A stretch of DNA of 64,000 nucleotides from assembly GCF_011386835.1 (NCBI RefSeq), contig NC_088799.1, positions 74,357,302-74,421,301 of the forward strand, given 5' to 3'. Positions 23,252 to 34,484 of this stretch are shown here, piece by piece (position 1 is the first letter of the stretch; every line of letters starts with the position of its first letter). The notes under the pieces were generated by a model, which worked only from the letters and a program-made list of their open reading frames with translations, did not search any database and had not been told where the DNA came from. Position numbers and translations under genes: made by a program. This stretch comes from Chrysemys picta bellii. Taxonomy: Eukaryota; Chordata; Testudines; Emydidae.

Positions 23252-24858
23252 CAGGTGCCGTCCTTAGGAGTACGCAACATACGCAGCTGTGTTGGGCACC
23301 TGAAAATTTGGGGCACCCCGGGGTCTTCCTGTCCACCCTCCTACCTCTTCCTATCCCTGTTCTGACCCTTCCTGCAGGCTCCCACCACAGCTGGCTGCTG
23401 CATCCTGGTGAGTCTTCCTCTGGAGGGGATCTAGTACTTAAAAGTGAAAAAGCCTTCCAGCCTGCCAGACCTATTAGCATAACATTGAAACTGTTAAAGA
23501 ACCATTCAAGTGGTAATGAAGCCATTTAACAGGCATTTGCTAACCCCTGGATATATACTGTCCGTTTCTGAATTTACTGACAAAAACAGTTATGCATTGG
23601 TGACATGCAAGTGGGATGCCAGCAACCACTTCCTCCCTTTGGAAAACTTCACCCGATTTGCTGACTGGAGGTTAATCCACAGGGCCCAGCTCAACTGTGT
23701 CCCACTGAACAGAGCCGTCCACCATGGGAATCAGGACAAGTGATGCAGGAAGTGCGGCTATGCCAACAAGATGCTACCCCACATCCTGTGTAACTGCAAG
23801 CCCCATTTGAGAGCTTGACAGCTGCAACACAACACCATCCAAGATCGCCTGGCCAGAGCCATCCCGCCACCCATGGGGAAGGTTGCCATAAACTCTGCCA
23901 TCCCCAGAACCAACAGCCAACTGCGACTGACATAGTCATCACCAACGAGGACCAGAAGATCATCATCATGATAGATGTCACAGTACCCTTCGAGAACAGG
24001 ACCCCGGCCTTCCACGATGGCCAAGCTTGAAAGATAGAAAAATATGCCCCTCTGTCTGAAATCTTGAGAGCTAAGGGTTACCAGGTCCAGACACATGCAC
24101 TGATCATCGGAGCCTTAGGCGCATGGAACCCCAGTAACGAGCGAGTGCTGAGAGAATGCAGAATTGGTCAACTCTATGCTCGGCGGTCAGGAAAGTAACA
24201 AATACTTTCCTCATGGATTGTAATTTCTAAATAGACAACCTACCTGTCAATTACTGAGGGACAATCTCCACTCATTGATATATTTTGCTTTCCACAACCA
24301 AATCTCTGTACAACTTTTCATGAGTGAAGTACCCGAGTATTCAGATTCTAATATCTAAACTGTATTGTTAAATCTATTCACCTAAATTTGGTTTATTGCT
24401 GATTATGTACGCTATGTATCAAGTGACTTTTAAAAAACTAACTTTGTATTTGTGGATAATCTAAGCACTATACCCAGATGTACAGACACTCTTTTCCCAA
24501 TCTATGTATTATATAATTTTTTTACCATTAGCTTTAATAAAAATTTTAAATGTACTCAGAACATGTTAGTCTACAGGACCTTAGTTTAAAATTTGCTTTT
24601 AAAATATTTCATTAGTGTGTTACTGAAGATTATAAAATCACATCTCTAAAAAATCCTTGCATAGATTTTTAGATGTACAATCTGAGTATTCATCTTTAGC
24701 CTTAAATGCTTAGATCTTCAGACATACCATTTTTTAAATAAATCCTTCAAAAATCACCCTTATCTAAAATACACATGCGAGCCCGGGCTTCTGTCAGGCA
24801 TAGGGGAACCAGTTTAATAATACTGCATAGGGTCCCATAAATCCTAAGGACAGCCCTG
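23252..24858 (+). mobile_element. hAT-type transposon, 1.6 kb, with perfect 8-bp target duplication
   Basis: The ends are diverged inverted repeats: the left end begins CAGGTGCCGTCCTTAGGA and the reverse complement of the right end begins CAGGGCTGTCCTTAGGAT. Both are flanked by CACGTGGC (23244-23251 and 24859-24866), an exact 8-bp duplication as expected for hAT elements. No hAT transposase was found inside. Instead, the middle holds a decayed R2-type endonuclease reading (23606-24198). The right third (about 24200-24850) is AT-rich and non-coding. Confidence 0.88.
23606..24198 (+). pseudogene. R2-type non-LTR retrotransposon endonuclease, C-terminal remnant
   Basis: The translation resembles the C-terminus of R2-like retrotransposon proteins, which combine a CCHC zinc knuckle with a restriction-like endonuclease. 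Visible are HRAQLNCVPLN, the knuckle CRKCGYANKMLPHILCNC (C-x2-C-x7-H-x3-C), then a frame change and DIVITNEDQKIIIMIDVTVP with FENRTPAFHD, which holds the D and D-V-T-V-P residues of the PD-(D/E)XK-like active site. LGAWNPSNERVL lies near the end, with a TAA at 24196-24198. TGA stops stand at 23741-23743, 23816-23818 and 24028-24030; two fit CGA-to-TGA decay. One base is missing near 23925. The fragment lies wholly inside a hAT element, away from rDNA. Confidence 0.82.
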
Positions 24859-24904
24859 CACGTGGCCTTGAAGAAGAGTGCGGTTTAATGTAAGGATAGA
24901 TGTC

Positions 24905-25025
24905 AGAAAGTCAAGGCTCCATAGTTCCTTTTCTTGCTCTTCCTCTGCCTCACTGTGACTTTGGGAAGTCATCTGAATTCCTGCATGCAAGTTTCTTCAT
25001 CAGTATATGTGTGTAATAAATAGCT
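24905..25025 (+). mobile_element. MIR-like SINE core, diverged
   Basis: TGACTTTGGGAAGTCATCTG and the following CATGCAAGTTTCTTCATC align with the 'gtgaccttgggcaagtcact ... cagtttcctcatct' core of MIR-type SINEs. Confidence 0.5.
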
Positions 25026-25329
25026 TCTTTGCACACAGTTAATATTTTTAAGTGCTTAAATTCCTCAAATGAAAGGCAGCAAAAAAAGTGCAAGGTAATA
25101 TAATTATAAGCAAGAGTAATTTGCACAGTATTACTACTGATAGTATTACTATCAACTAAAACATTTTAATTTTCCTAATAGATCCTTTGTATGGAACGCA
25201 TAGTTGCTATAGTCTGTGATTGTGTTCTTTCATCACTGGATTCCCTTTCCAGAGTTGTAGTTTAATCTTTTGAAGATTCTGTTTTAGAAATTAGGGAAGA
25301 TATTTGCAAGTCTCTCTTTCCCCTCTTCC

Positions 25330-25480
25330 CCTTAAGTCAAAGATCTTTCCAAGGTTAGTTTACTTGTTTTAATAGTGATTTCATTTGCAAAGAAGAAATG
25401 TATTAAACCTGCTGTCAATTAGCTGAATTGATAACACCTGATTGTGCAATTGGCGAGATTTTTACAGCTGGGCTTCCTAA
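25330..25480. promoter_or_regulatory. candidate conserved non-coding block
   Basis: Repeat-free and dense in transcription-factor-like words: CAAAGATCTTTCC (two facing TCF/LEF-like halves), CAATTAGCTGAATTG, GATAACACCTG (GATA next to an E-box), ATTGTGCAAT (C/EBP-like) and CAGCTG. This is a visual motif argument only; conservation across species is not known to me. Confidence 0.2.
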
Positions 25481-26024
25481 ATATTTATCATCTCAGTTTA
25501 AAGTCAAGAGAAAATAAGTTATGAGGGTAAAGAAACATCAGCCATATGTTATGTGTTACCATCTTATTCACCATCGAGTATTTAATAACGATTTTTATTT
25601 TTAACTTCATCAAAGAAAGTGGTTTTTAAAAATAAAGTATGAGACTCAACAAAGTCTAATAGACAAAAAAGGGTGTTGTCTATTAGAATAAATAGACTGG
25701 TGGATCTGTAAATATCACCTATATCTGGGCTGAACCAGGGGAGAGTGGGGGGTGAAAATACCCACCCCCACCCCCACGGCCTTGCTGTAGCCAGCTTAAA
25801 AGTAGAATAAATGGGCTGGAGAAAAGTAATAACAATAGCATTAAAACATCTGAGAATTGATAGACTCTACACACCCCAAAATGAATTTCACAATAGAATG
25901 CATTGTTTCTATTTTGATCTCCACCAGTCTTTAAAAAAAAAAGTAATATATATTGGCAGGTAGAGCATTCTGTGAAATGCTTTGATCAACAGGAAAACGC
26001 TGCTGAAAGTGGTGAGGAAGAGTG

Positions 26025-26215
26025 GACCAGCGCTTAGTGTTCTAGCCCAGGACTTGACACCTGGGTGCAATTCCTTGCTCTACAGCAAACTTCCTGTGTG
26101 ACCTTTGGCAAGTGAGTTAGTCTCCGCTCTGCCTCAGTTTCCTATCTGTAAAACGGAACCTTACAAGGGCACTGTGAGGCACTGAGATACCAAGGTAACA
26201 GGCCGTAAAAATACA
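26025..26215 (+). mobile_element. MIR-like CORE-SINE
   Basis: Contains CTGTGTGACCTTTGGCAAGT, GCCTCAGTTTCCTATCTGTA and GGCACTGTGAGGCACTGAGA in the expected order of the core and post-core region of a MIR-type SINE. Confidence 0.75.
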
Positions 26216-26337
26216 GTCTATAGATAGAAAATGTTAACAAACTGAAGGGTTTTAGAAGTGTTGTTATAAGCACTGCCTGATTAATTACTGGAGCAGCTAT
26301 TATGCTGGAGAACCAACTTAGAAGAACTATCTAGATC

Positions 26338-26590
26338 AGAGGTGCCCAAACTTTTCCTGTAATCCCCTCTCCCCCACCACCAGTAATGGAATCTATCCGT
26401 GCTCCCACCCGCCCCACCATTACTGCACAGTTGGCTCAGCAGAGGAGCTGATAGCAGATAGGGTGACCAGACAGCCACTGTCAGGGACGGCTCTAGGCAC
26501 CAGCGTTCCAAGCATGTGCTTGGGGCAGCACTTTTCAAGGGGCTGCACTCCAGCTGTTTTTTTTGCTTTGGCGGCGGCACTCCAGTAAAG
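26338..26590 (+). mobile_element. cluster of three miniature-element left ends
   Basis: Three left termini follow one another: CAGAGGTGCCCAAACTTTTC (about 26338), TAGGGTGACCAGACAGCC (26459) and CAGGGACGGCTCTAGGCA (about 26482), each resembling the start of a different vertebrate miniature element. None has its right terminus in the region, so these are nested and truncated insertions rather than complete elements. Confidence 0.5.
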
Positions 26591-27889
26591 CCAGACTAAC
26601 TTGTTTTTTTCTATACTGTTTTGTACTATTCCCTATTTATTGACTGGGGAAATTGAGATTTCATAGCCCTAATCTTTTCAATTAACAATGGGACTGAAAG
26701 TTAAGTAGTGTTCTGAAAAAATAGTTCATTTTGTCTTATCCCTCGGTTTGACATGAATTATAACAGATATACCTCTGGCACTTGGTAATTATATTTTTCC
26801 ACTGTGTGACTCAAGTTCTTTTATTGGACAGGTGATAATTATTTATTTTAACAGGTGAAAATTTAGTATTTTTAGAAGGGGGAAAAAGGAAGAAAAAAAT
26901 ACTTTAATGTGATGGCTCTAATATAATGGGAACAATATTAAGTATTGGAGGGCACCAAATACAAAGCCCTGGAGGACTCCAGCATAATGCAAGAGAAGGG
27001 AGAAGGGAGAAGGAAGAGCAAGTGAGAGAAACATTGAAGGAGTGAGTTGGAGAGGTAAAAGAGAACTAGGAGAGCAATGAATGGAGCACACAGAAGACAG
27101 GGAGATTAGGAAGCATGGTGATCATCTGTGCTAAATGCAAGAGAGAGATCATGGTGGATTAGTACACAAGAGAGGCCCTTTGATTTGGCCAGGATTTAGT
27201 CCTTGGTAATCATAGTAAAAGCAGGTTCCAGTTGTGTAGAGGGGCTGGAACCCAAACTTAAGGAAGTTCAAGAGAAAACCAGAGGAGAGGAAGTCGAATC
27301 AGTGTTCTCAGAACACATACCAAACAAAGGTGTTTGCTGATAAAGGGGAGAAGGGCAATAGAGAGGCAGGTATAGCAGAGAAATGTATTACTATTTTATT
27401 ATTTTTAAATAAATGGAGTAATGAGTATTCTTTTGAAGAGAGTAGTGAATGTGTTATAGAATAGCATTTAGCTGAGGATGGGGGAGAAGGGTGGGGCACC
27501 GAAAGGAGGAGGAGGAAATGGGGCTTCCGCGAAAGGATGAAAGATGAGAGGTAAATTGCTGCAGGGCCACTTCAGATATAGAGAGCAGTGAAGAGGGTTG
27601 TGCCGCGAGTGTAAGAGGGAGTGAGAGCTTTCATTGAATTGCATTTGTTTTATACTTGCAGAAATTGCCTGGGCAGAGTTTGAGTGGGAAAGAATTTGAG
27701 TAGAGAGCTTTAAGTAGAGGAGATGTAAAGGGCATATATATATAGAAGTTACCCTTGTTGAGGAAAATAGAGCTGTTTTGATGGAGCAGATGCAGTAGAG
27801 ACCAGCTTTATAGTGGAGGGATATAGCTTGATCCCATGATATTCTTCAGTGGTGCTCACCAGCATGGGAGCAGGAGCATTTGATCTAAT
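26591..27889. other. unique DNA, purine-rich in part, no gene seen
   Basis: A purine-rich segment (about 26870-27620) with many GAGA and AGGA words gives long spurious frames on the minus strand. No domain recognised. Confidence 0.5.
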
Positions 27890-28700
27890 TTCTTCATGCC
27901 TTTCATCATTTGATATTTTTATTATGTCCCCTCTTTTTCATCAACTTTCTGAAGTAAGCAGTCTCAATCTTTGCAATCTCTCTTCAGATGAGAGTTTTTG
28001 CAGGCCCCTAATTCTTCTCATTGCCCTTCTCTTAACCCCCTGTACTTCTGCATTAACATTTTGAGACCAGTACAGCAAATAAGAGGGAACCATCAATATA
28101 TATATAGTGGCAATGTAATTTTTTTCCATATTCTTCATCATTCCATCTGCGTCCTAAATCTTTTTCTTTTGGTTACAATTGCATATTGAGAGAAGGTCTT
28201 TTCTGGCCTACACTAATATCCAGGTTCCTTTCTCAAGTGTATACAGTTAATTTAGAATCCTCTAAGATGTATGAGCAGTACAATATTTTTTCCTACAATA
28301 TAAATTACTTGCATTTATCAACATTGAACTTTTTGCCTATATATTACCCATTCACCTAGCTCGGTTAAACGCCTCTGAGGTTTCATGTCTGGCAGGGCCG
28401 GCTCCAGGCACCAGCTTCTCAAGCAGGCGCTTGGGGCGGCCGCTCCGGAGAGGGCGGCACGTCCAGGTATTCGGCGGCAATTCGGCGGATGGTCCCTCAC
28501 TCTGCCGAATTACCTCCCGCCGAATTGCCGCCGTAGATCGCGATCGCGGCTTTTTTTGTTGTTTTTTTGTTTTTTGTTTTGGCTGCTTGGGGCCCTGATG
28601 TCTGGACTTGACTAACCTAAATAACTTTTTGTAATCTACCAATTTTGTTAACTCACTGCTCACCCCCCTTTAAAATATATTAAATATGAAAATTTAAATA
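27890..28700 (-). pseudogene. CR1 LINE ORF2 fragment, antisense
   Basis: Read on the minus strand this is CR1 reverse-transcriptase coding sequence in decay: the plus strand has GCATTTATCAACATTGAACT, the complement of the CR1 'FNVDKCK' segment, and TTGCAATCTCTCTTCAGATG with CAGGCCCCTAATTCTTCTCA further left, a common CR1 stretch near the ORF end. The copy is interrupted by a hAT miniature element at 28393-28597. CR1 is the dominant LINE of sauropsids and copies by target-primed reverse transcription. Frames are broken throughout. Confidence 0.78.
28393..28597 (+). mobile_element. hAT-type miniature element (205 bp), copy B
   Basis: Sibling of the element at 8589-8842, in the same orientation. 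It starts CAGGGCCGGCTCCAGGCACC, ends GGGGCCCTG, and is bounded by a perfect 8-bp duplication ATGTCTGG (28385-28392 and 28598-28605). It lies inside the CR1 fragment and therefore inserted after it. Confidence 0.92.
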
Positions 28701-31700
28701 AACAATTCTTGCCACAATTAGGCAACTTTATGTAGGGTTCTTGCACCTACTGACAGAATGGGTCAGCTAAAGGGCCTAGACTTATTCTTACCTGTGAGCA
28801 GCAGTAGTCACAAACTTATAGTTGTGAAGCGGAAATGTCACTGTTCTTCTGCCAGTCTCAGGTCTGCAGTAGAAGCCACATATATCTGTGGAGCTGGCCT
28901 GCACCTAAGTTACAGTTGTGGGTACATTTTGTCCCTCACAACTCTTATAGAGTTCCAAATGCACTGCCAATTTACTCAGGTGTTGTGAATAGAGGAGGCT
29001 GAATTCCACATTTTGAACATATTATTCTCCATCAATGATTTTCTTGCCTTGTCATTTCTTGGATAAGAAGCAATTTTTAAAATGTGTTGTCAGATCCATC
29101 CCTTATGCAATAAAAAACTAAAAATCTGTGTCTGATGACATACAAGATGTCCAGATCTGCACTGGCTCATTCTCTGCAATCTGTTTACAAAAGTTAAAAA
29201 ACACAGCAGAATGGGTTGATGTTTAGAAAGGTGCTTTGTAGAATGCTAAATCATTTGTGAAAAACTGAAACACTAAACATTGTTTTGTTTCATTAAACAG
29301 GAGTTTACTGAGATAATTTGTAATTAAATTCCAAACTAAAAAGTGTTTCCCCACTTCCCTACCCCATTTTAAAATGAATTGCTATTCCTAAATTACAGTA
29401 TAAAACAAACTTATCACAGAGATATTGTTCCCTTATTTAAAATATGATTAACCAGAAAGTGAGCTACTTCTGTGGAGTTAAAATGGTGTCTGTGTCAGTA
29501 TATATTAAATATAGAACATTAGAGACGTAATATGTTTGAAAAAAAAATTTCCAATAGCATTTGTATTAGTCTCTCACCTAGAATGCCTTTATGCAATTTA
29601 AATTCCTTTAAAGACTTCTCTCTATCACAAATATAAATTAATGATCTCATTTAAAAAAAAAAAACAGCCAAAATTTTCAAACTTGACTGCCTTGATGTTA
29701 GACTTCGAAATCAGTGGTCTGATATTTTAATCAGTGGTCTCATATCTAAGTACACTTACTGCCACTGATTAAAACCTCTGAAAAACAAGTCACCTATTTT
29801 GGTGCCACTTTTAACATCTCATTAAGCTGCAAGCAATTGGAAATTATTAAATAAGTCTTTGGAAGTGCTGTTAATGAAACAATCCCAATTATTAGAATGC
29901 ATGTGTTTATGTGTATGCCTCCCTTATCCACTATAAATATTTTGCCATTTCGGTAGCATGGCCATAAATTTCTTGCATTATATGAGAGCTGGCTCATCTC
30001 CACTTTTTCTCTATGCTATACATAAGGACAATGAAAGGTTTCATGATTGTTTTTCTGTATTCATAAAAACAATCAGCCAAATCCTCAAATAGACGGGAGC
30101 AACATGAATTGACATTGGCTCCTTGTTACATGAAAGGTCAATGCAAGACCACTCCCTATTACTTACTGCAATTCATTCCTTGCTTATCTGGGCTGTATCA
30201 AGGTGCCAATATTTTCTTATTAACCCACTGCCTACTAAAATTGCTGTTTTGATCTGTATGAAACAGATGTCCTGTTTTACAGGTGAATTGATTTTTTGAC
30301 TAGTGATAGATATAAATCAAACGTTCTGAGGTTCAATCTGGTTGGCGCAAGAATAGAGCAATAATGCAAAACATTCTTATGCAAAACATATCCAGATATC
30401 TTGATTCTGCAAAATTTAGTTGGGAATCTCACAAGAGCACGGTTTCTCATGAAATTTCCCTGCCAGAACCAGGAAGTGCAGAGGTACCCCAAAATGAAAA
30501 GTAATGGGGAAAAAGTTTTCTAGACAATGTTGAGGATAGCGTGGATATGTATTTGAATGAGTTCACCTATTCCATCTAAACTTGGGACCTGATCCAGCAA
30601 CTAATAGGACTATTGGAACTAATGGCTGAAGGATCAGGCCCTAGTTAGTTTAGTGTACTATATTACTGAAACTATAACATGAACTGGTAGAGCTGTATCT
30701 GTTGTCCTATTTTTAGTGCTAACAAAAATAAAGTATCATGTCAAATTCTGAAACAAACAAAACAAATGGGCTGTGACACTGCCACTGTAACATCAAAAAA
30801 TCAAGACATTACCCTGATCTGTTTGGTTAATTAATGGCCATAATTTCATTGCTAACAGACAAAGCCAACAACCAGTTTCTCGACAATATAGCACGTGCAA
30901 TGTGTAGTTCTTATGATAGGCATAACATCCTGTCAGACCCCAAGATGACAGAACATAACCATATAATGTAGAGATAGAAAAGACAAATTAGGGCCCAATT
31001 AATCCTGTATATTTGCTAATGTTTGATGGATGCTGGTGACGTAAAAGATCAACCTGCCCTGATCATTAGGATTCCCCCATACAAAGAATTGGACTCTGAT
31101 TATTGATGCCACTAAATTAGATTTTTCAGTGCTATCATTCCTGAAAAAGTGCATGCTGGGCCATGTTAGATGAGATTGTTAGGAGTGCATTTTTTCTTCA
31201 ATAGACAAATGTAAGATTTGCACTTATCTCTACTCTCCTAAATATGTCAGACATTTCAGACATTAAAAACTGACCAGAACCCTTCAAACTGAAACAAACT
31301 ACATGTTTTAAATTTAAGATTCTACCTTTCACATGTCTCTGCTTGGCTGAATAAATATCTTAAGTTCAAAGAGGCATAATTCAGCAGTTACAATCAATGA
31401 AACTGCCCCATGAGCTCTTGCTGGGAGTGGAAATAGTAAAATGCGGAGACAGGCTATTTGAGCAAATTTCCTAACCCAGATGAAACCAGGAGTACTGGAA
31501 ATTTCATAAAGAAGCTTGTTTTTCCCCAGTTTACAACTTGATTCTCAGACCAAATTGATTCAGATAAGCATCAGAATGATCAATAGTTTAAAATAAACCT
31601 GTGAAGAGATCAGCCCACATTTTTGAGTGGTGCAAATTCAGGATTCCCTGCAAAACAATTTGGTTAGGGCCCATGCATATTTACATTTGTACCACATTTT

Positions 31701-32839
31701 CATTACAGTACTGTGTATTTTTAACATTTTGTCATTAAACTCCTTATGAAAGTGACTTCTTTTGTCCCTCTTACTTTGCTCCTCTTTCCCTCCCCACTGT
31801 TCAGCCAGCCCAGGAGCAACTTCAGCCAGCAAAACCACATCACCCACAAGTACTGGCAGCTACAGAAGCTCAGGCTCCCCTCTTTATATGTAACAGTGAG
31901 GCTCTCCTTCCCACTGCAGTGAGAGCTGAGAGCCCTCCCTCTTCCCAGCTGCAGCAGTGGCTGATCTCGACTCATCCCTTGGCTGACAGTCTCCCCAGGA
32001 GCTTACATGGTAGGGAATGGTCTGATGTTGTGGAAAAAACTGACAATAAGGCATGCAGACTCTCTCTTCTCCTTCCTGGTGGCTGTGGGTGAAGCAATCT
32101 GCCTCAACAGAGCTTGTCCCTTGTGGATTTCAGGATCACATGATGGTGTGACATGAGTTTGGAGCTCTAGCCATGAGTTCAATGTGCCTTTTGGTTAATC
32201 CAGTCGTGAACCATAGAACCAGTCTGTGCATGAAAATAAGATTTGCTACTCAATATCTCAGCACAAGCCGCTTAATTCCACTTCTCCTGCAACAGGACAC
32301 AAAGAAGAGGCCTGAAGATTACTCAGTCCTGTCCTATCCATAATTTTTTATAGAACTTACTACATTTGAGGGCACTTCCAAGATTCACAGCTTTATCCAT
32401 GACGATGTGATCAATATTCAAGCATATGAATATTATGCCATATGCTTATCCCAATCCAGCACAGGTGACAGCTTGTTACCTGTTAGTCAAGTAAACAAAT
32501 CTGAGAGTAGATAAATTGGTTGTGTCTCCATCCTGTGAATCAGTGGAAGTCCCTTCTGCACCCATTCTGCACAAACAAGGCTTCCCAGATCTGGGGAGCA
32601 TGCTTGGATAGGGGATCAGAGCTGGTGAGTAGCACCTACTCTTTGTGACATTTTCCTCTCAACAGCTGACAGATTACATAGTTAATGCTGCTGAGACAGG
32701 CATTAATTTATCCATGTACCTACTGTGCCCTTGGAATGGGAGTAAGACAGAGGTCTAGGTTAGGAAGATACCCCTAGGGTGAAATTTGCCTTGCTGAGAT
32801 ACCCACAGCAGAGTTAATGCATTTTAATAGAGATTTCAG
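28701..32839. other. mostly unique DNA, no gene seen
   Basis: Frames are short and lack domains. A block at 31740-31990 is GC-richer with overlapping frames on the minus strand but no recognisable product. Confidence 0.5.
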
Positions 32840-33081
32840 TTCCCTATGTACATTGGCCAAACTGGACAGTCACTATGTAAAAGGATAAATGGACACAAGT
32901 CAGATATCAAGAATGGCAATATACAAAAACCTATAGGAGAACACTTCAACCTCCCTGGCCACATAATAGCACATGTAAAGGTAGCCATCTTACAGCAAAA
33001 AAACTTCAGGACCAGACTCCAAAGAGAAACTGCTGAGCTTCAGTTCATTTGCAAATTTGACATCATCAGATCAGGATTAAA

Positions 33082-34193
33082 TAGGGTTACCATATTTCAA
33101 CAAGCAAAAAAGAGGACGGGAGGAGCCCCGCCCTAGCCCCGCCCCTGCCCCTCCCACTTCCCGCCCCCCCAGAACCCCCAACCCTCCCCCCGTTCCTTGT
33201 CCCCTGACTGCCCCCTCCTGGGACCCCTGCCCCTAACTGCCCCCCCGGACTCCACTCCCTATCTAAGCCTCCTTGCCTCTTGTCCCCTGACTGCCCCAAC
33301 CCTTATCCACACCCCCACCCCCAGACAGACCCCTGGGACTCCCACGCCCCATCCAACCACTCCCCATCCCCTGACAGCCCCCCCCAGAACTCCCAACCCA
33401 TCTAAACCCCTCTGCTCCCTGTCCCCTGACTGCTCCGATCCCTCTCCACACTCCTGCCCCCTGACAGCCCCCCCAGAACTCCCAACCCATCTAAACCCCT
33501 CTGCTCCCTGTCCCCTGACTGCTCCGATCCCTCTCCCCACTCCTGCCCCCTGACAGCTCCCCCCCAGAACTCCCAGCCCCCTACCCCCCGCTCCTTGTCC
33601 CCTGACTGCCCCCTCCTGGGACCCCTGCTCCTAACTGCCCTCCAGAACCCCACCCCCTACCTAAGACTCCCTGTTCCTTGTCCCCTAACTGCCCCCTCCT
33701 AAGACCCCCCCCCAACTGCCCCCCAGGACCCTACCCCCTACCTGTACCCTGACTGCCCAAAACTTTCTCCACTCCCCTCCAAAAGCCCCCCCCCGTTTCT
33801 TGACTGCCCCCTCCAGAACCTCCCTGTCCCTTCTCCTGCCCCCCCTTACCCTGCTGCTCAGAACAGGGTGTTGGGCTCTGTGCCAGCCGGACACATGGCT
33901 GAGCTCCCCTGCACAACACAAAACCCGGTCCCTGGCCCTGCACAGGGCTGCCGGAGCGGGCTGCAGGAGGAGGAGCTGCCGGCCGGCTCAGAATGCAGGG
34001 AGGGGGGGGTGGGAGGAGGAAGCTGCTCCGGAGTCCAGCCCGGGACTTTCCTGCAGCCCTCCCAGCCGCTCGCTCTGCCGGGGGAGGGGGAAATCCCGGA
34101 CATTGTGAGTGCTTTACAAATTCCCCCCGGACGCTATTTTTAGCACACAAAAGGAGGACATGTCCGGGTAAATCCGGACGAATGGTAACCCTA
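33082..34193. mobile_element. C-rich DNA transposon nested in the Penelope-like element
   Basis: The terminal inverted repeats are perfect for 12 bp: TAGGGTTACCAT at the left and ATGGTAACCCTA at the right. A 7-bp duplication GATTAAA flanks it (33075-33081 and 34194-34200). The interior is strongly C-rich on this strand, with a tandem repeat of about 90 bp. It has no transposase. The 7-bp duplication, with one more base nearly matching, leaves hAT-like mobilisation possible but unproven. Confidence 0.88.
33371..33580. repeat. about 90-bp tandem repeat in the C-rich transposon
   Basis: Units start with CTGACAG at 33371, 33461 and 33550. The first two units are almost identical across their length; the third is partial and diverged. 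They generate repeated spurious frames on both strands. Confidence 0.85.
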
Positions 34194-34373
34194 GATTAAA
34201 CAAAGACTGTGAATGGCTGGCCAACTACAAAAGCAATTTCTCCTCCCTTGGTGTTCACACCTCAACTGCTAGTAGAGGACCTCACCCTCCCTGATTGAAC
34301 TAACCTCGTTATCTCCAGACTGATTCTTGCCTGCATATTTATATCTGCCTCTGGAAATTTCCATTACATGCGT

Positions 34374-34411
34374 CTGACAAAGTGGGTATTTACCCACGAA
34401 AGCTTATGCTC
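34374..34411 (+). ncRNA. hammerhead-ribozyme-like core in Penelope 3' tail
   Basis: The core reads CTGACAA, then stem II GTGGGT/ACCCAC, GAAA, a mini-stem GC-TTAT-GC and TC, which fits A15.1-U16.1 pairing and a UC cleavage site. The first box has A in place of the invariant G8 (CTGACGA expected), a change that a CpG transition would make. The extra A before stem II is shared with the copy at 14328. I expect this copy to be inactive. Confidence 0.5.
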
Positions 34412-34440
34412 CAATACATCTGTTAGTCTTAAAGGTGCCA

Positions 34441-34484
34441 CAGGACTCTCTGTTGCTTTTTACAGGACTCTCTGTTGCTTTTTA
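34441..34484. repeat. 22-bp direct duplication in the Penelope tail
   Basis: Two exact adjacent copies begin CAGGACTCTCTGTTGCTTTT, at 34441 and 34463. The copy at 14175-14412 lacks the duplication, so it is private to this element or subfamily. Confidence 0.93.

Larger units (their letters stand above)
24867..26024. other. mostly unique DNA, no gene seen
   Basis: Contains one MIR-like SINE (24905-25025) and a motif-dense AT-rich block (25330-25480) described separately. No domain-bearing frame. Confidence 0.5.
32846..34294 (+). pseudogene. Penelope-like GIY-YIG endonuclease C-terminus, split
   Basis: The first exonic part begins YIGQTGQSLCKRINGHKSDI, the Y-I-G core of a GIY-YIG nuclease with the arginine and histidine-containing helix (RINGH), followed by GEHFNLPGH and AVILQ-type segments and RLQRETAEL. 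Penelope-like elements fuse such a nuclease to a telomerase-like reverse transcriptase; the reverse transcriptase half is missing by 5' truncation. Frame continues over the insertion: codons read on in phase from 33081 to 34201 when the inserted element and one target copy are ignored, and end at a TGA at 34292-34294. No other stop is seen in this part, so the fragment was probably young when it was split. Confidence 0.8.

Noticed and set aside
23691..24096. Minus-strand frames of 96-112 codons
   Set aside because: Complement of the R2-type remnant, with no domain of their own.
33087..34150. Pro/Gly-rich frames of up to 139 codons on both strands
   Set aside because: They are products of the C-rich, tandemly repeated transposon body between perfect terminal repeats, with no domain.
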